A stretch of 64,000 nt of DNA from Halovibrio variabilis. GTDB taxonomy: Bacteria; Pseudomonadota; Gammaproteobacteria; Pseudomonadales; Halomonadaceae. Position numbers and translations under genes: made by a program. The notes below the pieces were generated by a model that saw only the letters and a program-made list of their open reading frames with translations, had not been told where the DNA came from and ran no database searches. Numbering within the stretch: the stretch's first letter is position 1; the number at the start of each line of letters is the position of its first letter. Below are positions 7,771 through 15,255 of this stretch, one piece after another. The stretch covers positions 1 through 64,000 of the forward strand of contig NZ_BJXV01000003.1 of assembly GCF_007991175.1 (NCBI RefSeq), given 5' to 3'.

Positions 7771-8142
7771 GGTGTCTCTCTTGGTTACGCAATCCTAGCG
7801 GGTTGCCGGTATCGACAATTTGCTGCGAGCGGCGATAATGCCTGCATCTAGCAGGGCGCACAAGCGGGGAGAAATGAACAGGCTGCGGAGGGTTGTAAAC
7901 AGTCGGTCGGTTTTTCTTCACATGACACAGCACCAGACAACTCTCGATACCATGGGCAACTATCTTCCGTTCACTATGTGCACTCCAGCCGCCGCTTTTG
8001 CCGCGGTGAGCGCGTTCGTTTGGATATTGAACGGCCGGATGGAAGCCATCACGGCTTCCCGGTCTGATGTTGGGTGGAGCTCACCTACCTTTTGATAACG
8101 GACAGCAGGCGTCTCTCGCCTGCTCTTTTGCCGCTACTCCAT
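7771..8142. other. Intergenic with two plus-strand hairpins; possible small RNA
   Basis: Between trpA (ends 8143, minus) and the membrane protein (starts 7770, minus). The plus strand carries a strong hairpin GGAAGCC/GGCTTCC at 8041-8059 and an intrinsic terminator at 8104-8129. The terminator T-run lies on the plus strand, although no plus-strand gene is supported here. A plus-strand frame of 91 codons (7820-8095) exists, but its sequence does not look like a protein. A plus-strand small RNA is therefore possible. Confidence 0.35.
8104..8129 (+). terminator. Rho-independent terminator on the plus strand behind trpA
   Basis: AGCAGGCG (8104-8111), loop TCTCT, CGCCTGCT (8117-8124), then CTTTT. 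On the plus strand this is a good terminator. On the minus strand there is no T-run after the stem, so it is weaker as the end of trpBA, though the hairpin itself could still serve there. Confidence 0.6.
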
Positions 8143-9042
8143 TTATACGCTTAACTGCTCCTCCATTCTCTCTTCAACCTCTCTGCACGCCCTGACACTC
8201 TCAGCCAGTTCGCTCACCAGGCCGTGTACCCGCTCAACGGCTTCATCAGGCGTGTTGGCGTTTTCGATACAGTCAACAAGCGCAGAGCCAACGACGACCG
8301 CATCGCTAAAGCGGCCAATGGTGGCCGCTTGTTCGGCGGTGCGAATGCCGAAGCCCACGGCAATGGGCAGCTCGGTATGTTCCCGCAGCTTGGCCACCGA
8401 GCTTTCCAACCGTTCTGAAGTGGGTGCGCTGCCGCCGGTAACGCCTGCCACTGAGACGTAGTAGATAAACCCGGAAGCGTTCGCCAGTACTTTCGGCAAG
8501 CGTTTGGCATCGGTGGTCGGTGTCGCCAAGCGGATAAAATCAATGCTGTGCTGGGCCGCGGGCGTGCAGAGCTCTTCGTCGTGTTCGGGAGGTAGGTCCA
8601 CTACAATCAGGCCGTCTACGCCAGCGCGGGCGGCATCGGCCAGAAAGCGCTCTACGCCGTAGCAGAAGATCGGGTTGTAATAGCCCATCAGCACGATTGG
8701 TGTGGTGCTGTTTTCTTCGCGGAAGTGGCGCACCATCTCCAGCGTTTTAGCCTGGGTTTGGCCGTTATTCAGGGCGCGCAGTGCGGCTTTTTGAATAGCA
8801 GGGCCATCGGCCATGGGGTCGCTGAACGGCATTCCCAGCTCGATGATGTCTACTCCTGCGCTCGGCAGCCCGTGCAGCAGGCGGCGGGAGGTATCGGCGT
8901 CCGGGTCGCCAGCGGTCAGGTAGCTTACCAGCGCCGGGCGGTTTTGCTGCTTGAGCGCGGCAAAGCACTGCTCAATACGCGGCGAGTGATTCATGGCCTG
9001 ATTGACGGTATCGGGCATGGTGTTGCTGTGGACTATGCTCAT
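8143..9042 (-). CDS. trpA: Tryptophan synthase alpha chain
   Basis: Splits indole-3-glycerol phosphate into indole and glyceraldehyde 3-phosphate and passes indole to TrpB. TIM-barrel signatures are present: [11 protein letters not shown] near the start, [14 protein letters not shown] with the catalytic Glu and Asp, and the phosphate site [10 protein letters not shown]. The frame is about 299 residues, some 30 longer than usual; the extra residues precede [14 protein letters not shown], where the conserved part begins. The first ATG (9042) overlaps the trpB stop as ATGA, which supports translational coupling, so I keep it; the ATG 17 codons on (before NHSPR) is the alternative. trpC and trpF are not in the window. 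Confidence 0.95.
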   Translation of the reverse strand: MSIVHSNTMPDTVNQAMNHSPRIEQCFAALKQQNRPALVSYLTAGDPDADTSRRLLHGLPSAGVDIIELGMPFSDPMADGPAIQKAALRALNNGQTQAKTLEMVRHFREENSTTPIVLMGYYNPIFCYGVERFLADAARAGVDGLIVVDLPPEHDEELCTPAAQHSIDFIRLATPTTDAKRLPKVLANASGFIYYVSVAGVTGGSAPTSERLESSVAKLREHTELPIAVGFGIRTAEQAATIGRFSDAVVVGSALVDCIENANTPDEAVERVHGLVSELAESVRACREVEERMEEQLSV

Positions 9043-10268
9043 AGGTTTTTCACTCCGAATTTATCGCCAAGGTGATGGGCAACGCTGGTCATGTCCTTGT
9101 CGCCACGGCCGCTCAGGTTGATCACCATCAAGTGCTCGCGGGGCAGTGTCGGGGCACGTTTGGCGACTTCGGCCAGCGCATGGGCGGTTTCCAAAGCAGG
9201 AATGATGCCTTCCTGACGGCAGCAGACCTGGAACGCTTCCAGCGCTTCGTCATCGGTGGCGGAAACATACTCGACCCGCTTCTGCTCGTGCAACCATGCG
9301 TGTTCCGGCCCGATGCCGGGGTAGTCCAACCCCGCTGAAATCGAGTGGGCATCGGTAATCTGGCCGTCCTCGTTTTGCAGCAGATAGGTGCGGTTGCCGT
9401 GCAGTACACCTGGCGTGCCGCCGTTTAGGCTGGCCGCATGCAAGCCGCTTTTCACACCCTTGCCGCCCGCTTCCACGCCAATCATTTGAACGTCCGGGTC
9501 ATCGAGGAACGGGTAAAATAGCCCGATAGCATTGGAGCCGCCGCCCACGCAGGCCACCAGCGAATCCGGCAAACGGCCCTTCTTTTCAAGCATTTGGCTG
9601 CGGGTTTCATGGCCGATCACCGCCTGGAAGTCGCGCACCATGGCGGGGTACGGATGCGGCCCGGCCACGGTACCAATGATGTAGAAGGTATCATCGACGT
9701 TCGTCACCCAGTCGCGCAGGGCTTCGTTCATGGCGTCTTTGAGCGTGCCGGTGCCGGAGGTAACGGGGATAATCTCTGCGCCCAGCAGCTTCATGCGAAA
9801 TACGTTGGTCTGCTGGCGCTCGATGTCGGTAGTGCCCATGTAGATCACACACGGCAGGCCAAACCGTGCCGCCACCGTGGCGGTCGCCACGCCGTGCATA
9901 CCGGCGCCAGTTTCGGCAATAATGCGTTTTTTACCCATCTGCTTGGCCAGCAGCACCTGGCCAATGCAGTTATTGATCTTGTGCGCGCCGGTATGGTTGA
10001 GCTCTTCACGCTTTAGATAAATGCTGGCCCCGCCAAAGTGCTCGGTCAGCCGTTCGGCGAAGTAAAGCGGGCTGGGGCGCCCAACGTAGTCGCCCTGAAA
10101 GTAGGCTAACTGGCGCTGGAACTCGGGGTCGTTCTTGGCGGTGGTATATTCGTCTTGCAGCTCTAAAATCAGCGGCATGAGCGTTTCGGCGACAAAGCGA
10201 CCGCCGAAGCTGCCAAACAGGCCATTGGCATCGGGCAGGCTCTTGGATAGGTCTACAGGTTGATTCAT
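9039..10268 (-). CDS. trpB: Tryptophan synthase beta chain
   Basis: 409 residues from the ATG at 10268. It joins indole and L-serine to tryptophan with pyridoxal phosphate. Seen in the sequence: [15 protein letters not shown] near the start, HTGAHKINN with the PLP-binding lysine, [13 protein letters not shown], and the phosphate loop [14 protein letters not shown] lies seven bases before the ATG at 10268; the longer frame back to 10292 has no such site. It overlaps trpA by 4 bases and faces the LysR gene at 10388 across a 119-base gap, as in pseudomonads where TrpI activates trpBA in response to indoleglycerol phosphate. Confidence 0.97.
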   Translation of the reverse strand: MNQPVDLSKSLPDANGLFGSFGGRFVAETLMPLILELQDEYTTAKNDPEFQRQLAYFQGDYVGRPSPLYFAERLTEHFGGASIYLKREELNHTGAHKINNCIGQVLLAKQMGKKRIIAETGAGMHGVATATVAARFGLPCVIYMGTTDIERQQTNVFRMKLLGAEIIPVTSGTGTLKDAMNEALRDWVTNVDDTFYIIGTVAGPHPYPAMVRDFQAVIGHETRSQMLEKKGRLPDSLVACVGGGSNAIGLFYPFLDDPDVQMIGVEAGGKGVKSGLHAASLNGGTPGVLHGNRTYLLQNEDGQITDAHSISAGLDYPGIGPEHAWLHEQKRVEYVSATDDEALEAFQVCCRQEGIIPALETAHALAEVAKRAPTLPREHLMVINLSGRGDKDMTSVAHHLGDKFGVKNL

Positions 10269-10333
10269 TATGACCTCTGAGTGCGTTATCAAACGATGCA
10301 GTCAAAGTAGCGCAAGCAGGCGGGAAGAAAAAT

Positions 10334-10353
10334 CGATAAGATATCAGTTATCG
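10334..10353. promoter_or_regulatory. Candidate LysR (TrpI) operator between trpB and the regulator
   Basis: CGATAA (10334-10339), 8 bases, TTATCG (10348-10353): an inverted repeat in the divergent gap between trpBA and the LysR gene. The T-N11-A style symmetry expected for LysR sites is present within it. Assignment rests on position and symmetry only. Confidence 0.5.
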
Positions 10354-10387
10354 GTGAGTTTTAATCAACTATAAGACCGGACGCTCA

Positions 10388-11293
10388 ATGCATAACAGTA
10401 TGCCACCCCTTAGCGCCTTACGCGCTTTTGAAGCCACCGCCCGGCTGGGCAGCGTGACCGCTGCGGCAGATGAGCTAAGCGTTACCCACGGCGCAGTGAG
10501 CCGTCAACTTAAAAGCCTGGATGCGTATTTTGGCGTCGCGCTGTTTGCCAAAGCCGGGCGTGGATTGGTGCTTACCCACCACGGCGAGCGGCTGCAAAGC
10601 GGCGTGGGCGATGCGTTCTTTCGCCTGCGCGAAAGTTGCGCCGTGCTCAAGCGTGATGTGGAAGAAGCGCCCTTTACCCTGGCTTGCCCTGGCAGCCTGT
10701 TGGCGCGCTGGCTGATACCCCGGCTGGACCGGCTGCACCACGAACTGCCCGAATTGAAGTTAAAAGTCGTGGTGAGTGACACCGAGCAGCCCGGCAAACA
10801 GAGTGACGCCAGCGCCACCCTGGCGTTTTCAGAGCCCCCCTGGCCCGACGATGTGGATGTCGTTGAGCTCATCCCAGAGCAGATCTGCGCGGTGGCGAGC
10901 CCGCAACTGGCCGCGCAGTGCGACCCCGCCAACCCGGCAACGCTATTCGACCACACGCTGCTATATACCGCCTCGCGCCCCCAGGCATGGCCGCATTGGG
11001 CCAACGCCCAAGGGCTTGAGTTAACGCAGCTTGAAGAAGCTCTGGATAAAGGCCAGGGGTTTGAGCACCTTTACTACCTGATGGAAGCGGCCGTGGCGGG
11101 GTTGGGCGTGGCGATTGCCCCCAAGCTATTGGTGGAAGACGACCTGAGGAGCGGGCGACTGGTGGCGCCATGGGGCAGTATCGAAACACCCGCCCGCCTC
11201 TGCCTGTGGCTGCCCAGCCAAACCGACTTACTCACCCACCCTCGCCGAAGCGAGCCGCTGGCAGAATGGCTTAAGGGGGAGCTTGGGAGATAA
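10388..11293 (+). CDS. trpI: LysR-family regulator, TrpI-like activator of trpBA
   Basis: 301 residues. The N-terminal winged helix reads LSALRAFEATARLGSVTAAA with the recognition helix THGAVSRQLKSLDAYFG, as in the GcvA/TrpI/AmpR branch. A substrate-binding domain follows from about residue 90 to 295. Divergent placement against trpBA argues for the trp activator that responds to indoleglycerol phosphate. Its 3' end (SEPLAEWLKGELGR) is immediately followed by a BrnTA module, and a broken second copy of this end lies at 11855-11924, so the present end may have been restored by an insertion event. Confidence 0.85.
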   Translation: MHNSMPPLSALRAFEATARLGSVTAAADELSVTHGAVSRQLKSLDAYFGVALFAKAGRGLVLTHHGERLQSGVGDAFFRLRESCAVLKRDVEEAPFTLACPGSLLARWLIPRLDRLHHELPELKLKVVVSDTEQPGKQSDASATLAFSEPPWPDDVDVVELIPEQICAVASPQLAAQCDPANPATLFDHTLLYTASRPQAWPHWANAQGLELTQLEEALDKGQGFEHLYYLMEAAVAGLGVAIAPKLLVEDDLRSGRLVAPWGSIETPARLCLWLPSQTDLLTHPRRSEPLAEWLKGELGR

Positions 11294-11303
11294 ATCTAAA
11301 AAA

Positions 11304-11564
11304 TTAGTGAGGCTGCGTGTTATCTGGAAGCTTGTGACTCGCTTCGGCTTTCAACCGCTCAACCAGCCAAACTTTGATGATCGATTGCCGCGTAACACCG
11401 ATACGGGCCGCCTCTCGATCCAGGGATTCAACCACCCAAGCGGGAAAGTCGACATTGATACGCTTCGAATCCTGATTAACACGATGTGCCGTGGATAAAT
11501 CAAGATCGTCGACGATATCTTCACTATCCTGGTCAAATTTTTGGTCAAATTCATTAGCTTTCAT
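11304..11564 (-). CDS. brnA: BrnA-type antitoxin
   Basis: 86 residues. The C-terminal half RINVDFPAWVVESLDREAAR followed by IGVTRQSIIKVWLVERL is a ribbon-helix-helix DNA-binding domain of the BrnA/CopG kind; the acidic N-terminal half (DQDSEDIVDDLD) should bind and block the toxin. It follows brnT in the same direction and overlaps it by 11 bases, the usual toxin-first order of brnTA. It presumably represses its own operon with the toxin. Its stop lies 11 bases from the stop of the convergent LysR gene. Confidence 0.85.
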   Translation of the reverse strand: MKANEFDQKFDQDSEDIVDDLDLSTAHRVNQDSKRINVDFPAWVVESLDREAARIGVTRQSIIKVWLVERLKAEASHKLPDNTQPH

Positions 11565-11817
11565 AGCGTTCTACCTCTCTTTTGCGCGAGCGCCTTACCG
11601 AAATGAGTCGAATTTTTTCCTTTCGGTAGGTGATGACGGCAGACCAATGCTTATCGTTAATCAGCCCTATCATCAGAAAACGCGGCTCATCATCAGATTT
11701 GGCTTGGATTTCCAGCAAATCAGGATCGTTCCAAAGCGCCTGAGCATCTAGAAAGTCAATTCCATGCTTTACCCGATTGGCTACGCTTTTGTCATCATCA
11801 TACTCAAAGTCGCTCAT
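11554..11817 (-). CDS. brnT: BrnT-type toxin (RelE-fold ribonuclease)
   Basis: 87 residues. It starts FEYDDDKSVANRVKHGIDF, typical of BrnT (WDExKxxxNxxKHGVxF), and contains DEPRFLMIGLINDKHWSAVI and RLISVRRSRKREVERYE, the conserved end with the RR..R..E pattern. BrnT toxins cut RNA and halt translation; BrnA neutralises them. All the usual conserved residues appear present, so the toxin looks active. The module sits directly behind the LysR gene with a relic of the LysR end on its other side. Confidence 0.9.
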   Translation of the reverse strand: MSDFEYDDDKSVANRVKHGIDFLDAQALWNDPDLLEIQAKSDDEPRFLMIGLINDKHWSAVITYRKEKIRLISVRRSRKREVERYES

Positions 11818-11854
11818 GAGTATAAATTATCCCTTTTCTACTCAACCCGCAAGA

Positions 11855-11924
11855 TGGCCCAGCCAAACCCAGCGAACCGTTGTCAGAGTGGCTTAAGCGG
11901 GAGTTGGAGGCGCAGAATAAATAG
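11855..11924 (+). pseudogene. Relic copy of the LysR gene 3' end
   Basis: The plus strand reads SEPLSEWLKRELEAQNK then a stop at 11922-11924, against SEPLAEWLKGELGR at the end of the LysR gene (11293). The bases before it (CCCAGCCAAACC) also match the LysR gene at about 11214, but a stretch between is deleted. So this is a second, diverged 3' end of the same gene, left about 600 bases downstream beyond brnTA. Confidence 0.75.
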
Positions 11925-11967
11925 CAGTTGCTTACCTTGGTAATAGCAAAGCGCGTGAGCTATAGTC

Positions 11968-11984
11968 GTACGATATTTCCGTAC
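11968..11984. promoter_or_regulatory. Candidate YefM/YoeB operator
   Basis: GTACG, 7 bases, CGTAC, centred about 22 bases before the antitoxin ATG. Phd/YefM antitoxins bind short palindromes with a TGTACA-like core in their own promoter; the GTAC core and the position fit this. Confidence 0.5.
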
Positions 11985-11997
11985 TTTTGGTGACGTT

Positions 11998-12270
11998 ATG
12001 GATATTATTAGTGTTAACAAATTCAGGGACAACCTGAAAAGCGTAGTGGAACAAGTAATTAGTACACACGAGCCTTTAAAGGTAACTCGTCGTGCCGGAG
12101 AAGCGTTCGTGGTGATTAGCGCCGAGGATTGGGAAAGAGAGCAAGAAACGCTCTATGTTCTTCAGAACCGAGACCTCATGGAGCAAATTGCGGCGTCTCT
12201 CGATACCCATAGCCGCGGTCAAGGATACCAACCTGATAATGAGCAGATGAATGAGATCACTGGTCTTTGA
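11998..12270 (+). CDS. yefM: Phd/YefM-family antitoxin
   Basis: 90 residues. The N-terminal part SVNKFRDNLKSVVEQV and KVTRRAGEAFVVISAEDWE is the Phd/YefM fold that dimerises and binds DNA; the flexible acidic C-terminus wraps the toxin. It precedes yoeB and overlaps it by 20 bases, the normal order for this pair. Antitoxin alone represses weakly and the complex represses strongly in the known systems. It reads opposite to brnTA, with a GTAC palindrome in its promoter. Confidence 0.9.
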   Translation: MDIISVNKFRDNLKSVVEQVISTHEPLKVTRRAGEAFVVISAEDWEREQETLYVLQNRDLMEQIAASLDTHSRGQGYQPDNEQMNEITGL

Positions 12271-12523
12271 GGGCCGTACGTGGGAAGCCTATGAAAAAAT
12301 GCGTGAAGCAGATAAGAAGCTGCATAAAGCGCTCTGCAGACTCTTGAAAGAGATGCTCCGCTCTGACGATCCAACGGCTGGCATCGGAAAACCCGAGCCA
12401 CTCAAACATAATCTTTCTGGTTTGTGGTCAAGGCGCATTTCACACAAAGACCGACTGATCTACCGGTTTGATGACAACGCTATTTATGTTCTTGCCATCG
12501 GCGGCCACTACGATCAGTCCTGA
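12251..12523 (+). CDS. yoeB: YoeB-family toxin (ribosome-dependent mRNA endonuclease)
   Basis: 90 residues. It has GIGKPEPLKHNLSGLWSRRI and DRLIYRF, nearly the E. coli YoeB pattern, and ends in GGHYDQS. The catalytic set (Glu in KPEPL, Arg in DRLIYR, His and Tyr in GGHY) is complete. YoeB cuts mRNA in the ribosomal A site. It starts at the ATG at 12251 inside the end of yefM, so translation is coupled. Intact and likely active. Confidence 0.92.
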   Translation: MRSLVFEGRTWEAYEKMREADKKLHKALCRLLKEMLRSDDPTAGIGKPEPLKHNLSGLWSRRISHKDRLIYRFDDNAIYVLAIGGHYDQS

Positions 12524-12574
12524 TACTATGTAGTTGATGAAGGGAAAAATGAAAACTAAAAAACAGCTTCGTGA

Positions 12575-13440
12575 CTATCGTCCACTCAAGCGCTCGCGGT
12601 TATTGGCCACCAGCCCCGTCAGAAAATCCCCCACTGCCCGGATACGCCCGGATTGAGTGAGATCGGTCTGGATGACGAGGTAGATAGGCTGATCCACGCC
12701 GATATCCGCTGCGATACAGACCAGCCCAGCTTCCCTGGCCAGAAAATGCGGTAATACCGCGATTCCCAGTCCCGCTTTTGCCCCCGCTAGCTGAGTCGCC
12801 AATGATGTGGTGGTCAGCGCCGGTTCATGACTTCGTAGAACCCGTTCAACCCACTGGGCGGCAGGCAAGTGTGCTTGCATTTCGCCCCAGGTGATAAAGG
12901 CATCCGTATCGTAATCGCCAGTATTATGATGAGCCTCACGCTGGGCCACATAGCCGGGGCTCGCGTAAAGCCCGAAACCCAGGGTGCCCAAGCGTCGAAG
13001 GGTGACGTTGCCCCGCTCCGGCTTGACCATTCTAAGCGCTAAATCGGCGTCGCGGCGGTGCAGGTTAGCAGTGGTGATATCGGTCACCAGCTCAAGACTG
13101 ATGCCAGGGTACTGCGCATAAAATTCTGGCAATGCGGGCAGAATCAGCGCCGTGGCCAGGTTTTCAGCGGTAGCCAAACGCACCCGTCCGCTAAGCTGGG
13201 TAGCGCTAGAAACCCCGCTGGTAAAGGCCGCCGCTGCGGCTTCAAAGGCTTCGGCTTTTTCGATCAGCCCTGCCCCTTCCTCGGTAAGCTGGTAGCCCGA
13301 CTGCTGACGCACAAACAGCGGCAGCTTCAAGGCGCTTTCAAGCCGTTCAATGCGCCGGGAAAGCGTTGCGATACCCAGGTGGAGTTCCGCCGCTGCGCCA
13401 CTCAAAGTGCCATGACGGGCCACCGCCAGAAAGGCTGCAC
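12575..13440 (-). pseudogene. LysR-family regulator lacking its N-terminus
   Basis: The frame holds FLAVARHGTLSGAAAELHLG, then the recognition helix and an effector domain of normal length, ending SGRIRAVGDFLTGLVANN. What is missing is the first 10-15 residues (usually MDWDDLRIFLAV). Upstream of about 13435 the sequence changes into an aldo/keto reductase on the other strand. The GTG at 13423 could start a 282-residue protein without the first helix of the winged-helix domain. It may still fold in part, but the promoter is gone; I treat it as broken by a deletion. Confidence 0.75.
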
Positions 13441-13657
13441 CCCGGCGCAGCTGTCGCTGGCTTGGCTGCTATCCAAAGGCGACAACATCGTGCCCATTCC
13501 AGGCACCAAGCGGCTGCGCTACCTTGAAGAGAACGCCGGAGCCGCATCCATAACCCTGACGGATGATGAGCAGCAACAGCTTGAAGCGGCCACCGCACGC
13601 CTTCCAGTCATCGGCGAGCGCTATACACCGGAAGGCATGAAGGGGGTAAATTCATAA
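13430..13657 (+). pseudogene. Aldo/keto reductase, C-terminal fragment
   Basis: The plus strand reads GCTPAQLSLAWLLSKGDNIV, then PIPGTKRLRYLEENAGA and ends GERYTPEGMKGVNS. This is the C-terminal third of an aldo/keto reductase (NADPH-binding region with IPGTK and the N..A pattern). The catalytic Asp, Tyr, Lys and His lie in the missing part. The fragment joins directly to the truncated LysR gene. In many proteobacteria such a LysR regulator is divergent from its reductase, so the joint looks like the scar of one deletion that removed both 5' ends. Confidence 0.8.
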
Positions 13658-13672
13658 GTGGCCGCAGACTGC

Positions 13673-14302
13673 CTACTGAATAATATCGCCAATCGGGCGC
13701 TGGCCATCCAGCAGCAAATACTCCTGATTGATCACGCTTGGCGTTTTTACGGTGTGCAGTAGCGCATAGGCGACATTGGCGCGGGATATCTGATTATCGC
13801 CTGCCTCATCAAAGGAGTTGGCAAACTGCTGGCTGGCCGCCTCGTCGGTTAACCGTCCCGGTTTAAGAATGACATAGGAAAGACCGCTGTTGCGCAAGTG
13901 GACATCAGCGGCAAACTTGGCGGCCATATAGGGGCGCATTTTCTCGGGCGCTTCCAAAGGAGCTTCCGAACGCATGGCGCTAATCATGATGTAGCGCGAG
14001 AGACCTTTTTTCTTGGCGACATCGGCCGTGCGAATGGCCCCAAAAAGATCAATCATCAGGGTTTTATCCGGCCCGGTATGAGGGCCAGAGCCCGCCGTAA
14101 AGACCACTTGATCGCACCCTTCAAACGCGTGCTCGAAGTCACCTTCCAGGTCACCAATCACGGTATTGATACCGCGTTCTTTAAACCAGGGAGCCTGCTC
14201 CTCGCTGCGGATCATTGCCTTAACAGGCGTGCCCGCTTGCTGGGCCAGCTCGCAAAACTGTTTGCCAATTTGTCCGTTGGCACCAATCACTAACGTTGTC
14301 AT
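13673..14302 (-). CDS. NAD(P)H-binding atypical SDR protein
   Basis: 209 residues. The N-terminus TTLVIGANGQIGKQFCELA has the GxxGxxG nucleotide loop of atypical short-chain dehydrogenases (SDR_a5, YwnB/YtfG-like). ISAMRSEAP and YMAAKFAADVHLRNSGLSY cover the usual active-site region, but the Tyr of the YxxxK motif is replaced by a YMAAK arrangement. These proteins act as sugar epimerase-like or quinone/redox-sensing proteins. AGGAGTCGTT precedes the ATG. Stop and stop face the aldo/keto reductase fragment, with 15 bases between. Confidence 0.85.
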   Translation of the reverse strand: MTTLVIGANGQIGKQFCELAQQAGTPVKAMIRSEEQAPWFKERGINTVIGDLEGDFEHAFEGCDQVVFTAGSGPHTGPDKTLMIDLFGAIRTADVAKKKGLSRYIMISAMRSEAPLEAPEKMRPYMAAKFAADVHLRNSGLSYVILKPGRLTDEAASQQFANSFDEAGDNQISRANVAYALLHTVKTPSVINQEYLLLDGQRPIGDIIQ

Positions 14303-14691
14303 AACGACTCCTATTTCCTTGTGAACTGCTTACCTTTTAGTAAGTGTAGGCACTCCGGCGTAATTCAACCCTGCTAAGCGGACCCCTTAACTGCCAGGCT
14401 CTCGCGGCATTACCCGCTGTAGCCTGCCTGCCGAGCTGTCGGTGCCCCGCCAGCGGTATCCGCTGTTGCCAGCAAAGCAAGCAGCCCCACGATGAAATAT
14501 AGCGGCAGAACCTCTTATTTTTGTAAGCCATGTCTTACAAAAATGTAAGACATGGCTTACACGGATAGTATGAAAAATCTGATAATATGAAAAAAAATTA
14601 ACGCATTGATAGCGTTTCATCGAATCTAGAGGGTTGTCGGTGCCCTCGGATATAAAAATTCAAACCGTCACACAAATCATTAAGGGATCCC
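14303..14691. other. Intergenic with a long perfect inverted repeat
   Basis: The first part (14337-14515) is GC-rich and has no supported gene; a minus-strand stretch reads LYFIVGLLALLATADTAGG, a possible small hydrophobic peptide without a good start. At 14522-14561 lies a perfect 18-bp inverted repeat with a 4-base loop. The AT-rich part after it should hold the promoter of the DUF3015 gene. Confidence 0.5.
14522..14561. repeat. Perfect 18-bp inverted repeat, AAAA loop
   Basis: TGTAAGCCATGTCTTACA (14522-14539), AAAA, and its exact reverse complement (14544-14561). It forms a very stable hairpin on either strand. No T-run follows on the plus strand. On the minus strand the sequence after the arm is AAAATAAGAGG, also not a terminator. 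It could be an operator for a dimeric regulator, a mobile-element scar or an mRNA structure. Confidence 0.85.
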
Positions 14692-15195
14692 ATGTTTAAA
14701 CGTTCTATTTCCGCTACTGTTGCATTGTTAGGCTCTACAGCAGCACTCACTTTGAGTGCCACTACGTTCGCCGACAATCACCAAGGCGACATCAATCCGT
14801 GGCAACACTGTGGTATCGGTGCTGCTATTTTTGACGACAACACCACCGCCGCCGCCATTTCCAATGTGATTTGGGACTCAGGCACCACGGCAGTAACGTC
14901 AGCCACTATCTCGCCTGATACTTGTGAAAGTGAAGAGGTTAAAGTCGCTCAGTTTATCGATGAAACCTACGACCAACTCGCCATGGAAGCCGCTATGGGT
15001 GAAGGTAACCACCTATCCGCTGCTCTTGGCCTTGTTGGCTGTGAAGCGAGTGACGCTACCAGCATTTCTCAGCTTCGTGACGACTTGAGTACTGTTAGCG
15101 CCAATGCTAACTACACCTCTATGAGCCATAGCGATAAAGCTTACAGTTTCTACACCAGCCTTAATCAAGCCGCTGTAAACTGCTCAGCTAGCTAA
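14692..15195 (+). CDS. DUF3015 family secreted protein
   Basis: 167 residues with a clear signal peptide (about residues 1-27, ending TTFADN). The mature part starts NPWQHCGIGAAIFDD, then has SNVIWDSGTTAVTSATISPD and two further cysteines, typical of DUF3015 (a periplasmic or outer-membrane associated family of unknown function). GGGATCCC and AAGGGA lie before the ATG. The next gene, 60 bases on, is a DUF4105 protein; the two families occur side by side in other gammaproteobacteria as far as I recall, so a joint role in the envelope is likely. Confidence 0.8.
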   Translation: MFKRSISATVALLGSTAALTLSATTFADNHQGDINPWQHCGIGAAIFDDNTTAAAISNVIWDSGTTAVTSATISPDTCESEEVKVAQFIDETYDQLAMEAAMGEGNHLSAALGLVGCEASDATSISQLRDDLSTVSANANYTSMSHSDKAYSFYTSLNQAAVNCSAS

Positions 15196-15255
15196 GCCTT
15201 TCTGTGGGCTGGCCAAGCGCTGGCCCACTTCGTTTTCCCGCAGGATACATTTCGC

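Noticed and set aside
7820..8095. 91-codon plus-strand frame behind trpA
   Set aside because: The sequence has no protein-like pattern or family match, several rare-type residues in a row, and hairpin structure lies inside it; I keep only the possible small RNA.
8143..10268. trp attenuator leader in front of trpB
   Set aside because: No Trp-codon-rich leader or terminator pair is visible in the trpB 5' gap; the LysR palindrome explains control better.
13058..13657. 199-codon plus-strand frame
   Set aside because: Only its last 75 codons are real aldo/keto reductase sequence; the first part is the antisense of the LysR gene.
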